A DNA stretch of 64,000 bases from Rhytidiadelphus loreus (Eukaryota; Streptophyta; Bryopsida; Hypnales; Hylocomiaceae): NCBI GenBank assembly GCA_947034895.1, contig OX344762.1:13893501-13957500 (forward strand), read 5' to 3'. Position numbers and translations under genes: made by a program. Numbering within the stretch: position 1 is the first letter of the stretch; each line of letters begins with the position of its first letter. Shown here in pieces: positions 23,395 through 34,320 of the stretch. The notes beneath the pieces were generated by a model. The model was not told where the DNA came from and made no database searches. It saw only the letters and a program-made list of their open reading frames with translations.

Positions 23395-23422
23395 TTGTCT
23401 CAAATTAACGAATAAGGCCTTA
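23395..23422 (-). repeat. TE-A right terminal inverted repeat
   Basis: On the minus strand it reads TAAGGCCTTATTCGTTAA then TTTGAGACAA, matching the left terminus with two substitutions. Confidence 0.7.
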
Positions 23423-23425
23423 GAG
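23423..23425. repeat. TE-A target-site duplication, right copy (GAG)
   Basis: GAG directly after the right terminus, matching 3,565-3,567. Confidence 0.65.
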
Positions 23426-23546
23426 GAAGAACAATGCTCATGTGAGGGCGACTGTGGGGGCAAATTCTAAGCGGAAGAAGGTGCCTGTTGAAGCCCGGAA
23501 GTCCACGGCGTCCAACACTCGGGCAGCTAGCAAGAGCGCCAAATGA
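23426..23546 (+). CDS. 3' part of the TE-B gene split by TE-A
   Basis: Read in the frame of the ORF that ends at 3,567, this segment gives 40 open codons and a TGA at 23,544-23,546. It encodes a basic tail (VGANSKRKKVPVEARKS...RAASKSAK) that continues the MAKRKSKKSSRGGTK run on the left side. A clustered lysine/arginine tail suggests nuclear localisation or DNA binding. Confidence 0.65.
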
Positions 23547-24832
23547 CCAGATCATCCCATTGTTGTGAGCAAATCATGCCTTTTGCAGAGTTTTAGGGTC
23601 CAAGTTTGATTGCAACACTTTGATTTTGAAGTAGGGTTTAGGAATGTAGGTTTAGAGTTTGAACTCCATAATGTGTTTAGGTGAAGTAGTTAGCAGCTGC
23701 ACTTGATACAGGCATGAAACCATCATCTCAGTGAATAATTGGAACTTGATGTTTGTTCATTTCCAGATCAACTGAGGGTAAGCAGTGCCTTCCATTGCCA
23801 AAGCTGCGAAGTTAGTATTTAAGGTATGAATCTGAATTTTAGATTAGCTCTGTGTTTAGGTGTGCAGATTGGTTCTTTGTAGTTATGGGGTCTTCAGTTG
23901 GCACCCCAATTTGTTATAGGATGTGCAAGGGTGCAAGTGCTGAAGTTTTGCAATTGGATTTCCGTTTGTGAATGCAAGAGATTTCATGCATTAATCCCGA
24001 TTTTGCAGAGGGCCTTACGTGCAAGCAAGTCCTCCTTTATAATTACAGCATATGGTCTTCCACAAACGCCCAGCAACATTGCACCGGGACTTAAATTGAT
24101 TGGCATTCCGATTTTAGGGTGCAAATGAGTCGCTATAAATTAGAGATTCCCGTAGGGATTTTTGGCCGGAACGTTACCTTAGTTCTTTTGGTACTTTAGG
24201 GTGTGTATGAGAATTAATAGAGACCAATGTCAAACAATGGACAGACTAGTTTGCAATATAAATCTATTTCCATTCCGTATGGTCTTCAGCTGTAATCCTT
24301 TTCAAATGGGGTTATAAATGTCGAATTGCATGCATAAGTAGTGAAAATTTGCGTGGACTTGAAACATTTCTGATTGTGCACTTATTGTAAACTGCTGTAC
24401 ATGGAGATTGGACATGAGCGACATATAAGGACCTTTATGGAGTACAATTATCTATTTAGTACAACTGTGCACTCTGCCTTGCCAACATTCCTTCAACACT
24501 ACACTGTACTTCAGTAAATAATTGCATGTAGGCAATCATCGGGCATTTATGACACAACAGCAGGTAATGCTTGATGCTTAGACAATGATCCATGTCCATG
24601 GATACTCTGGCAGTCTGGCACGAGTTGTTGAACGTTAAAGAAGCTAACGCTGCTGGAGGTAATGAATGCAGTTAAGCTGCGGAGCTTCGTGATTTATAGA
24701 TTCCAATATACTCAGTGAACAACACAATCCAGATTTGCTTGGACAGGGCTCCTCTTATGTGCCCACATGAAGTTTAATGTATAAATCTAGTGTCAATTCG
24801 AGTTATTTATCTCAGTATTAGGATCATAATAT
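23547..24832. other. Noncoding part of TE-B
   Basis: AT-rich, with some AGGGTTTAG-like words just after the gene end. A short ORF at 23,898-24,128 has no support. I see nothing else. Confidence 0.4.
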
Positions 24833-25370
24833 TTGTTCATTTTATGAATTTCATTCCTAACCCTATATTAGTGGGCAGAGGGGCCACAGTTGAAGTAGTA
24901 TATTTTTTTGGACAACTCCTCTTGTGTTAAATAATTAGCACTTGGGGGAGTGAATAAGTGATGCTTCAAACATTTTATGAATTTCATTCCTAACCCTATA
25001 TTAGTGGACAGAGGGGCCACAGTTGAAGTAGTATATTTTTTTGGACAACTCCTCTTGTGTTAAACAATTAGCACTTGGGGGAGTGAATAAGTGATGCTTC
25101 AAACATTTTATGAATTTCATTCCTAACCCTATATTAGTGGGCAGAGGGGCCACAGTTGAAGTAGTATATTTTTTTGGACAACTCCTCTTGTGTTAAACAA
25201 TTAGCACTTGGGGGAGTGAATAAGTGATGCTTCAAACATTTTATGAATTTCATTCCTAACCCTATATTAGTGGGCAGAGGGGCCACAGTTGAAGTAGTAT
25301 ATTTTTTTGGACAACTCCTCTTGTGTTAAATAATTAGCACTTGGGGGAGTGAATAAGTGATGCTTCAAAC
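24833..25370. repeat. Four tandem units of about 133 bp (TE-B)
   Basis: CCTAACCCTATATTAGTGG recurs at about 24,858, 24,990, 25,123 and 25,256, each unit ending in GAATAAGTGATGCTTCAAAC. The units differ at a few bases. At least two and a half units are present at the other arm (50,500-50,815). Confidence 0.85.
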
Positions 25371-26048
25371 ATGTCATTTTAATTTAAATTTTGAGGCAAA
25401 ATGAATTTTTATATGTATTGGTGCGAGAGTACTTTAGGATAAATGTCTTCAAAGAAATGGTGACTTCAAAGTCAATGTGTTTCTAAATTACAGAGGCCTA
25501 GCACATAGACCCTTGACCCTAAACAACCCCAGAGAAGGACCAATTCCGGGTTATGACAAGAATAAATAGCAGTCCATCTCAATCCATTAACCACAAGAAG
25601 CCATAACTCCAAATAGAACAGGGTTCAATTTTGGGAGGCCAGGCGGTGGGCTAGCTTCATGACTGAGATGGAGGCGGGAAGCATCGACCTTTCTGCGATT
25701 TTATTTGGGTAGCCTCCAATGCTACTGCCCCATATAATGGCTAACAATTACTAAGCTGTCTTGAAATTAATTAACTAGTTTGACAAACAGAACAAACATT
25801 TGAGGCCAAAAAATGGAGGAGACAAGGTAGGAAATTCTTGTGTCATTTATAAAGCAAAATTGCAACTGCATTTTCACAGTGCATTGTAAAGCTGTACAAC
25901 TACTTATAGTGGATTTAGGGTTGCATGAAAGTGCCAAAACGAAAATAAGACACACTAGTGTCTTTGAAAGCAAGCCTACACTGAAATTGGGGTAATGCCT
26001 AATGCAACGCCTAAAGCCTACTGCCTTGCGGGGAAATATGCAACATCC

Positions 26049-26600
26049 CTATTGCCTTGGGGGGAAATATGCAACATCCCTACTACCTTGGGGGGAATAT
26101 GCAACATCCGCATTGGTATGAACATCTGCGTTGGTATCAAAATTCCACATACTTGGCCGATATGTCATATTCTGCCACTGTTCTTCAGAAGGCGGCTGCT
26201 CAACCTCTTCAAGCGTGTTGTCTTCACCACCACGTTCCATCCGGTGAACGTTGGAGTCGGGGAAGTACTCATATGAGAGCACCCATCGTCGGCTACCGCC
26301 TTCTGACTCTACCTCGGAGTACTCCCTGTATCCAAAACAATCATCCTCCATCAGGTCATCCATCGGGTCATCGTCTCCAAATTGCCCATAGAACGGTACA
26401 CCAACACTATGCTCCATCTGCCTGAACTCCCGGTTTGCAGCCACTGTCCACAGCACATCCTCACCATGTCCGTGCGTGAGAAGAGCTCTCACGTGTGAAT
26501 CCTCAAAGTAAGGAACTTTCCCCTTTCGGCTCTCCACTACCTCATCGACACTTGCCAAGTATTCTTGCAAAGTAGACTTGGAATGTGGGAGGAGAGACAT
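26049..26600 (-). CDS. Small acidic protein of TE-B (copy 1)
   Basis: Starts at ATG 26,600 (MSLLPHSKST...), 184 codons. The first 60 residues are mixed helical; the middle is acidic (GQFGDDDPMDDLMEDD); the last 35 come from three imperfect repeats of about 30 bases around TGTTGCATATTTCCCC. No family is recognised. A TATA-like box lies 197 bases upstream. The identical frame is kept in both arms, but as the arms are nearly identical overall this says little about selection. Confidence 0.5.
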   Translation of the reverse strand: MSLLPHSKSTLQEYLASVDEVVESRKGKVPYFEDSHVRALLTHGHGEDVLWTVAANREFRQMEHSVGVPFYGQFGDDDPMDDLMEDDCFGYREYSEVESEGGSRRWVLSYEYFPDSNVHRMERGGEDNTLEEVEQPPSEEQWQNMTYRPSMWNFDTNADVHTNADVAYSPQGSRDVAYFPPRQ

Positions 26601-26796
26601 CCTAAGGACTGCCTTCGACTGGACCAAGCGGTTTAGGACTAAATCAGACTGCCTCAAACTGGAGCAACCACTACGCTACATCCTAACGACTGCCTCGGAC
26701 TGTAGTGAGTACTATGCATCTAAATAAGACTACCTTGGACTTAAGAGCAGGGGTTAAGAAGAGGGTTTAGGGTAGGGTGAAGCTGAAATCCCAGCT

Positions 26797-26804
26797 CTTT
26801 ATAC
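26797..26804 (-). promoter_or_regulatory. TATA-like box of the small acidic-protein gene (copy 1)
   Basis: GTATAAAG on the minus strand, 197 bases before the ATG; mirrored at 49,069-49,076. Confidence 0.45.
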
Positions 26805-27069
26805 GTCATAAACCGCTTGGTTTACTTGCATCATGAGTACCAAAATTAAATGGGTTTAGATCACAATTACACTTGAAAACAATGATGCAAACACCTAAAC
26901 CATCAAACATCAGCACTGGTTTCAAATTCTGAATTGAGGCAATAATAGCTATTATATTCATCAAGAATCCGAGACCCAGCTAATGATTATGAAGTACTCA
27001 CCTCCGGTCATGAGTTGGAGAACACCCTTGATGGCAAGGGAAAGACAAGTTACTTTGCATTGATGCAAA

Positions 27070-27140
27070 GGCCCCAATTGGGCACACAGGGACTTGAACC
27101 CTGATGGCATCCAGTTCATGCGTGCCCCCCCCCCCCCCGC
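27070..27140 (-). other. tRNA T-arm-like hairpin next to a poly-C/G run (copy 1)
   Basis: Mirrors 48,740-48,793: a five-pair stem CAGGG/CCCTG closing the loop TTCAAGT, beside a homopolymer of C (plus strand) at about 27,126-27,139. Confidence 0.35.
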
Positions 27141-27202
27141 TCCACCTGCGCACCCCCCCAAACCAAAAACAAAATTGTACTGTGCAGATGTAATTGGAGT
27201 CT

Positions 27203-30200
27203 TTAATCCTCTTCCAGATTCAAACTCACAAGCACAGTCATGATTTTGGTCCTTACCTCCTCCGCCAACTTGAAAACCATGTCATTGCCAGTAACCCGAT
27301 GGTCTTTTGGAGGCATAATGAACTTCACTGCACGAATGTGTGTAGCATGCATATAGACAATGTTGGAATTCCGCAATAGCACATAAGAACTCTCCGAAGA
27401 TCCCCACACCTGATAGTAATGTCCGGCCATGACAAGATCTCCTTGCTGAAATTCAGTGCCCCACTTACAAGTAAAAGCAGCCTTAGCTGGGTGCAAAGGC
27501 TTCGTAACTCGGATGAGCCATAAATCTTGCCCTTCGCTATTGCCTGCTGCAGCATTGACAGCAAAGTTGTCACCAATATCTAGGGTGGCAGCCATTAGCT
27601 CTCCATCGTCTCCCCATTGCCAGACGCCATCCCAACTCTCAACCATTGCACGTCTTACAAATTCAGTGTCACCTGGTTGCAAGAACTTTGGTTCCCACTC
27701 TCCTGTCCAATGCAAATTCACACATCTTGCCCAATCGTTGTCAATGCAAAATGCACAGAAACAAGCCAATGGCTTCACCATTATCTGGGTAATTTGGTTT
27801 TTATTTGTTGCCATTATTGAGTGAATTTTCCTAGTCCCATGTACAACATCACATTTGTGCCTATTGTCACGAAGAGGTTGGACATTTGATTCTAGTACTT
27901 CGTGGAAATACCGTCTCATCGGCTTTTTGCGACCAGAGTACGTAGTCTCTGTTCTCTCAGTCAAATAAGCTTGCAAGAAAACCACAACATCATTAGCACA
28001 CTGCAACTGAACACCATGAGACTTTAGTTGTTCTCTTCGAATGAAAGACTTTACAACAGCCCCTGCTTCGTCATGAGGGCCCATGCCATGACCACTGCCA
28101 AAGAAACTCCACAGCATTGAGCATCCATTTGTCATAATTTGGATATCTAGACACAAAATACCAAGGTCTATTGGATTTAAACTGATTAGCACATCCATCA
28201 CTCCATACCCAATGCTGCTTCGGTGCAAATCCAGATCTCGCCATGTGATCCCAATGCATCCCGAAGCAGTACTGGATAAACTCCGAGTCATGATTTTTGT
28301 CATCCGAAATGTAAAAGTGGTACTCCATTAGTATCCATGTCTCAGGGTCAGAGAGGTCCAACTCGGGGTTGTGCCGATAAGTTATTTGGACAAAAATGCT
28401 CACCTGATACGAGTGCCAGTGCATACTTTGCACTTCGTCTTGAATCTCGAACTTATAGTTCTCAGCATAGTCGACAACAGAGACTACTGTGTCTTCAGGG
28501 AATGCCTTGCAACAACGTTTGAACTGTTGGTCCTCCCACCTAGCTACAAAATTGTGGGTAACAAAAGCTTGAAGTTTTGGCTTCAAGTAATCTAGGAAGA
28601 CATCTGAAGTGGTCTTCTTGTAGACCAAGTTTAGCTTTTTCAAGACCTTCCCCTTCTTCGAAATAGTCTCTTCTAGGGCAAACCTCCTCCATTCCAGTAA
28701 TTGACCCTCATACCCTTCAGCCTCGTCTGGACAAAGTGGTAGAGTGTCTACCCCACAATGGGGGCATTCACCATACAAGCATTTGACATTATGCCATTCA
28801 TCAAATTCTCCCTTTGTGCACACTATAGATTGCCACAATTCAGTCAAGCCGTTGTACTGAATGATACAAGCCGCACATTGCCTGTCTACAACACATCGAC
28901 AATTTATAATCCAGAACTTACATGCTCGCATGTTGTTCAGAGCAACAAGCAACTCATGCAACTCAACATGGTAAATATAGCAACAAGTGTTTCGTTCACT
29001 TAGCCTCTTGACATAGAAGGGCTTCAACATCCCAAACGCCCTCTCTGCAACTGACACTTCTGGGCAGGCTACTACAAAGCGAATAAAAAATTGTGTCTAC
29101 AAAACAACAACAAAGTCAATGTTAGTACATATTACTAAGTACATTTGATTTGTCCATAACCCTACAAGTGTAAGTATTGATTCCTATGCACTGCAAAGGA
29201 AGGCCATTTAGTCCTATTTAAAAATGTGTACTTCACTAAGTTCACAGTGGACTATTTAGTACCATTATCCATCCTCAAAGTACTCCACCTGCACTACTGA
29301 ATTCAACCACAAGAATTGAAGCGTGAATACTAATTCCTATGGACTTCAAATGAAAATGACTGAATCCCAGTTCCGCTCGGTACGTTAGTCAAGTCATAAT
29401 GGACTGCCGAGGACTTTAATCCATCCTCACAGTACTCAACGTGCACTTCAAAAGACTCATAGTGAAATTTTGAGTACTTTTATGGTACCTCAGACTACTC
29501 ATACTGGACTCAACATGTGAAGAGTACTGCACACTTCCATTTCATGTAATCCCCAGGACTCCAGCGGACTTTAGATGAAAAATGATTGGGTACTCAATCC
29601 TAAACCACGACTATTGTCAAAATGTATGGAGTACTTAACAAAATTTTAGATGAACAGTTCACCACTATTCACACTTTCTAGATGGTACAAGCCTCACACT
29701 ACAACTTTATACTACAACCCTACACAAAACTACATGCAATTCACTAAGGTATCCAAGCATCAACAGACCCCAAAGTTTATTACAACCATGGATTTAGGGC
29801 AACAATTTACCTGTGTTTCTTGCAAATAATGCGTCAGCTTCGTTTCATAAACACCCGGTGACCGCCACTTCCGGGTTACATCCTTTTTATTCGGTGAGAC
29901 TCGGCTCTCGACCACCCACCACTCAATGATACGGGTGCGTTCTTCTAGGTTGAGTCCGTCTGTGCGTTTTCTCCGGAGCATTAGCATGCATACAAACACC
30001 CCGTTACTGTCCATAACTTCTCGTCTGGAAATGGCAGCTGCGAGATTGCGCGGGTGAACTCGTAACAGTCTTCCTATTTGTCTCAACGATGGTCCACCTG
30101 TCCCGAATCCTAAACCAATATTGGAACTCACTGCAGCATCTAAAATTGCGTGCTTAGTTGCCAACTTTGCTGCACTGTTCACTCCCTTCACAAGATCTAA

Positions 30201-30671
30201 ACGGGCTGAAACACCTCCCAGTACTTCTTCATATGCTGCCAACACCTTTGAGGGAAGAATGTGATCTAGAAGATGAGCACACACTTTCTTGTGATCCAAA
30301 ACTCTTGCAAAGACTGCTTTTCTACTGTTTGGCCCTAGAAGAATAGAGAGCTTTGAACTAATGAATTCAACAATCAGCAATGTAGCCCTACGCTCCTCTC
30401 TATCTACAATCTGGTCCTCTATAATACAAGACCGATCTATTTCTGTACACTCATGCGACTCACAGTCACCGTCCTTGTCCCGAATTGAATTAGCCTCGGC
30501 AAGTTGTCTTCGTGACTTTGATTTCCTTGCATTTTGAGATGACTTGATCCATTCTGTTGCAATATAGTCCAATCTCCGCTGTCCTGATTTCTGGACATCG
30601 TGCAATGCTCGTGCTTGAGGAGGCAACCTCCCATGCCCAGCCCTAGTCTCTCTAACCTTGGCCGAACCCAT
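27203..30671 (-). pseudogene. TE-B DDE-type transposase gene, copy 1 (one intron, one frameshift)
   Basis: Exon 1 is 30671-29811 (287 codons, basic N-terminal region and a helix-turn-helix-like segment around PSLRQIGRLLRVHPRNLAAAI). The intron is 29810-29097, with donor GTAAAT and acceptor TTTTGTAG, both phase 0. Exon 2 begins TQFFIRFVVACPEVSVAERAFG. The core has VVDYAENYKF and WSDGCANQFKSNR, then, one frame over, FFGSGHGMGPHDEAGAVVK. This SDG..QFK plus GHG.GP.DG.GA signature is typical of an uncharacterised eukaryotic transposase family with an RNase H-like fold. The shift to the +1 frame must occur near 28,115-28,135. The same shift exists in copy 2, so it predates the duplication. The second frame ends at 27,203. 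Confidence 0.7.
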
Positions 30672-31880
30672 CAGAACTGGTGGGTTTGAGACTCAACTTT
30701 GATGCAGTAGGAGGATAGGTACGAGACCACCGCCTTAGAGAAACATCCCATTTTTGTGCAAAATCTGAGGACAATCTTGCAAAAAACGAACCCCATGACC
30801 CAACTAAGGGCCGTAAACCCTGACCCCAAAGACTTTATCCTAAACCCTAAACCAGAATCCCATAGCCAAGCTTCCAGACTTCAATACAAAATGCAAACAA
30901 ACCACATCCATCTCCCTAAACCCTTGACAACACCCACCCAATGAATTTCTCAGACGATGCAACACGCTTGAACAGTAGTGACCCTAACCCTAAGCCAACC
31001 TTCAGCTTCCATAATCACAACATGCTTGACGCTAAACCACAATATTCTCGACCAACCTGCAACTTCCACAATTCACGCCCAAAATTTGCACACTTGACAA
31101 TCGGGGTTGTTCCCACAACTATTGTGTCCAACCCTCCTCAGATGCATTGATTCTGAAACCATTGCAAGTAGCCCTGGTAGCCAGATGAAAGTGCAGCATA
31201 ATTACCACAACCCTACACCATACCCGAACACGAGCCTCAACAGAAATGCAAGTCGTCAGGCAGAAAGGAGGAACACAACTAAACCCCGAACCCTAACCCT
31301 AAGCTATAGAGCAATCTCCTGAGTCCCCCTAAACCCAATCCCTGTCAAACACGTGTACAGAGCCACGGGTCTGACCAGCTCGACACCTGCCACTGCAACT
31401 TTGTAGAAAAAGACAGAAACGAAAATTTAAGAACATACCACCTTAGAAAAAGACTTTATAGAAACATTTAGCAAAGCCAACATATAAGAATTTCAACTTT
31501 AAAACGGTGAAATGAAGCCCTAAAAATTGGATGTAATTTTGCCTGAATAATAGTCCATATCTACAAATTTAGAAATACAACCCTACATATTCCCCAATAT
31601 GTCATTTCATCACATATATACCTATGAAAATATAATTCCTTCTATTACAAAATATTTGAATTCCTAATAGATCAATGAGTCTTTCTCTTAAATGCTGTGG
31701 ACTGTGACAATATATGAAGAGTCCATTTCAAAGTCCTTTACTATTAAAGTATAAACAATTTTGCAAAGATTTCTTTTTGATTTCATACATCATAAAGTAT
31801 CCAACATTAATATGAGTCCTTTTTTATGTTCCACAACTTTTATACATTTGAAATTACAAGAATTTCACCTACACCCACTG

Positions 31881-31905
31881 AAATATGGACTGTGACAGTC
31901 CATAT
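31881..31905. repeat. 25-bp perfect palindrome near the TE-B terminus
   Basis: AATATGGACTGT, a central G, then the complementary half. It sits 11 bases inside the terminal motif and is mirrored in copy 2 at 43,966-43,990. It contains the AGTCC word that is frequent elsewhere in TE-B. Confidence 0.75.
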
Positions 31906-31915
31906 TGATCCAGCG

Positions 31916-31931
31916 TAGTGTGCATTCACCC
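31916..31931 (-). repeat. TE-B right terminal inverted repeat (copy 1)
   Basis: On the minus strand it reads GGGTGAATGCACACTA, differing from 456-471 at one base. Confidence 0.55.
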
Positions 31932-32051
31932 CCGAACCGGATTGGTTCTGTCCGGATCAGATCTGGAGGACCGGATTAGGTCAGGAGCGGATTAGGGTTA
32001 ACCGGATTAGGTCATTTGACCTAATTTCTGGCGGCGCTGAGAGCCTGGGAC

Positions 32052-32059
32052 TATATAAG
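32052..32059 (+). promoter_or_regulatory. TATA box
   Basis: TATATAAG in a GC-rich setting, about 300 bases before the short coding region at 32,354. Confidence 0.55.
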
Positions 32060-32353
32060 GAGAGGCCTTGCCAGTTAGTATTCCTTTTCTACCTTGAGCG
32101 CTGAGGCTTGTTTTCACGCTTGGGGCTGTTTTGTGTTTCGTCTTTGTGATTTCTCTTTAGATTTGTGAGGTAGGGCGTCATTAGTGAGTAGTTCTTTTGG
32201 GCGCTGTGGGGTTGGTCATCCGCAGTTGCAATTTGTTGCTTTCCGGTCAAGACCAGGAGGGAAAGTAAGGAACGGGACGTGCGGCTAGGAGTGGAAGTGA
32301 GATAGTCTTTGGGAGGTGCTTGAACGCTTCAGAAATGCGCCCATGCCGCAGTT

Positions 32354-32761
32354 ATGTACAAGAAGCTATCCGGTTCCCGGATGGTCCGGATCTTGACAGA
32401 CTTCGCCGAGAAGGTTGAGGCAGTTATGAGGGAAGCTCGGGAAGCTGCGGACCGGATGGAGATGAGCAGCGTGAAGCTGACCGGAACTGTACTCTCAAGG
32501 AGTATCCGTCTTTCGGATATTTCCTTGCCTAAGTCGTTTCCGGGAGGAACAGAGTTAAACCGGAGGAAGGATGTTACTCCCCAGTCAAAGAAGGAGCGGA
32601 AGCCGAGAGGGACCGGATCTGTTGAGCACATCGAGTTGGATTCATCGCCAGAGCGACCGGATCCTCCTACTGGTGAGAGGGCCAGGAACTTGCAGGAGGT
32701 CTTCGACGAGCTTCCGCCTGAGACCGTCAGCGTCACATTGAAGATGGGCATGGGATCTTAG
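32354..32761 (+). CDS. Short charged protein of the CCGGATT segment
   Basis: 135 codons from ATG 32,354 to TAG 32,761. It begins with an amphipathic helical stretch (MVRILTDFAEKVEAVMREAREAADRME) and continues into a basic and acidic disordered region (RRKDVTPQSKKERKPRG...HIELDSSPERPDPP). No family is recognised. Its own coding sequence contains CCGGAT words. It may be a fragment of a larger gene; the TATA box upstream and the plausible composition are the support. Confidence 0.4.
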   Translation: MYKKLSGSRMVRILTDFAEKVEAVMREAREAADRMEMSSVKLTGTVLSRSIRLSDISLPKSFPGGTELNRRKDVTPQSKKERKPRGTGSVEHIELDSSPERPDPPTGERARNLQEVFDELPPETVSVTLKMGMGS

Positions 32762-33899
32762 TGTAAAGTAGTTTTGTAAATACCGGGTGTTATGACCGGA
32801 TTGTAGTTAGGAACCGGACCGGATTGGATCCCGGTCTGATAGTTAGGAACCGGATTAGTATTCCGGTCTACTAGGGTTTTGAACCGGGTTAGCATTCCGG
32901 TTTTGCCAGCGAGGCTTATCCCGGAAATCCAGCGTGGGTTGCCTGCGAGGATTTTCTGGGGCGCTTTTCGCTTTTTGGCGCTTTATAGTGTATATAAATT
33001 CATTCTCTGCGGAGGAGAATGAGAGTCTTCTTTTGTTCAAACTTCTTTTGTATTCTATTGGCACCTTGTTTGTGTGTTCTTCCGCAGTTGGCAGGGCAGA
33101 TTTGTGAGGAGTTAGGAGCACATTTAGAGTTTGGATTGGGATTTCTCCCCTTTGTGTTCTTGTTTTGGTTTTGAGTACATGAAGGCAGGTAGTAAGAGTT
33201 GGGAGTACTTTCTAGTGCCTCAGCACTGCTAGGATTCAGTATTCCGGTTGAGGAAGCCACTGCTAGGCTAGGCGTATAGGGAAGGAGTCTTTAGGCACGC
33301 TAGAACTCCTGGATAGGAAATCTGGTTGAGTGTCCGAACTGTTGTGAGGCTTCATTGCTGTAGTGGCGAACGGAAGAGTCTTAGTTGATGTTGGTATGGA
33401 CGGTTGTACTTGAAGACACCTACCTTAGTACGGCCGGAACTTGGCATCGAGGTCATTGTAGTATGTGTGGATCGTACGGGGGGTCTTTGTGTGACCTGTG
33501 ATCTGGATTGTTTTCTGGATTACTGTGAAAGATCAAACCGGATCCGGATTAGAGTAGGAGAGTAGAGTAGAAGAAGTGGGTCTTCAGCCACTATAAGTCA
33601 CGGAAGGAGCGGCGGGCCTGCCACTCTCAAATTCAAGCGGCGACCCCTCTGATGGTAAAACAGAGGCAAAATTAAACCAGATTGGTTACTGGATCGAGTG
33701 GGAGTAGACCGGAAGTTATAGGTCTAAGAGTTGTACCCAGGACCGGAAGTGTAAAGGTCGTGGTTTTGTAGCAGAGTGACAGACCGGATTACTTCCTGGT
33801 CCGGATTAGGTCCAGAATCGGAAGATTGTAGGAAGTCTGGTAGTTACTTCTGTGGGTTTTGTTGTTTCCGGTTGCAGTTGTAGGACCGGAAAGGTGTTG

Positions 33900-34320
33900 T
33901 TGGAGACTGACTTAGCTTAGAATCATAAATAGGGTGAATACTTCACAGAATCTCGTGGGTTCGATCTTTAAAGTCACTTTTGTTATACTTTAGAGTGGTT
34001 TTTGGTAGTATAACATGGGAATTGCATATCCTGTACTGCGACAATCCTTATTATTCAACAACTTTGCCACAATGAATGCAATTGCCGTTTCAAGGCCCTC
34101 TACATCAAATGGCTTTGATATTCTCACTATCCTAAACTAATGGAAAAGATTTTGGGTTCATTGAAGTATACAAGAAGTGTCTGCTGTATTGTTGGCTGTT
34201 TGTGGGAAACCAAAAAAACCACGAGACCTCCACAACATTGGGCCCACATTCAACCACTACAAGGTAGGTGAACTACAAGGCGCATTTATGAAAATTATAG
34301 ACCATAGGCTGGAACAGCCC
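33900..34320. other. Noncoding gap
   Basis: No gene, repeat or element end that I can support. Confidence 0.35.

Larger units (their letters stand above)
3568..23422. mobile_element. TE-A: 19.86-kb DNA transposon with cargo genes and palindromes
   Basis: Inverted termini (3,568-3,595 and 23,395-23,422) begin TAAGGGCTTATTC and TAAGGCCTTATTC and agree at about 26 of 28 positions. A GAG triplet flanks both ends. The element holds a DDE transposase gene (-), a ParB-like/methyltransferase-like gene, an FCP1-like phosphatase gene and a disordered-protein gene (all +), about 8.5 kb of noncoding DNA, and all copies of a 21-bp palindrome family. Three-base duplications are known for PIF/Harbinger and CACTA elements, but the termini match neither classic type, and the transposase belongs to the plant DUF7869-like group. 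Confidence 0.75.
456..31931. mobile_element. TE-B copy 1: large DNA transposon, interrupted by TE-A
   Basis: The left boundary is the motif GGGCGAATGCACACTA at 456-471 and the right boundary is its near-perfect reverse complement at 31,916-31,931 (one C/T difference). Between them lie a RING-like gene transcribed rightward and a DDE-type transposase gene transcribed leftward. Without the nested 19.86-kb TE-A the element would be about 11.6 kb. The same motif begins the inverted second copy at 43,940. AGTCC and AGTACT words are frequent in the noncoding DNA of both its left part (2.6-3.2 kb) and right part (29.1-29.7 kb), which supports a single unit. I could not find a convincing target-site duplication at 456/31,931, so the boundaries are inferred. 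Confidence 0.55.
25058..31931 (-). repeat. Left arm of a 6.87-kb inverted repeat
   Basis: Position x here corresponds to 75,871-x in 43,940-50,815 (75,873-x outside a poly-G length change near 27,130). Only a few substitutions are visible, for example Met/Thr and Glu/Gly codons in the transposase. The arm contains the transposase gene and the small acidic-protein gene. Confidence 0.9.
31934..33900. other. Segment rich in CCGGATT/CCGGAAC words
   Basis: The word CCGGAT or its variants ACCGGATT and ACCGGAAC occurs dozens of times, both in noncoding DNA and inside the short ORF. The density falls sharply after about 33,900. It appears to be its own compositional unit, perhaps a further element. 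No terminal repeats were found. Confidence 0.5.

Noticed and set aside
3568..23422. A TAA/TTA target duplication of PIF/Harbinger type for TE-A
   Set aside because: On the plus strand the left triplet is TAA and the right is TTA, which are inverted, not direct. GAG is direct and restores the frame.
456..31931. TE-B as a CACTA element starting at CACTA inside the terminal motif
   Set aside because: Similarity between the ends extends 11 bases outside CACTA and little inside it, opposite to what a CACTA terminus would show.
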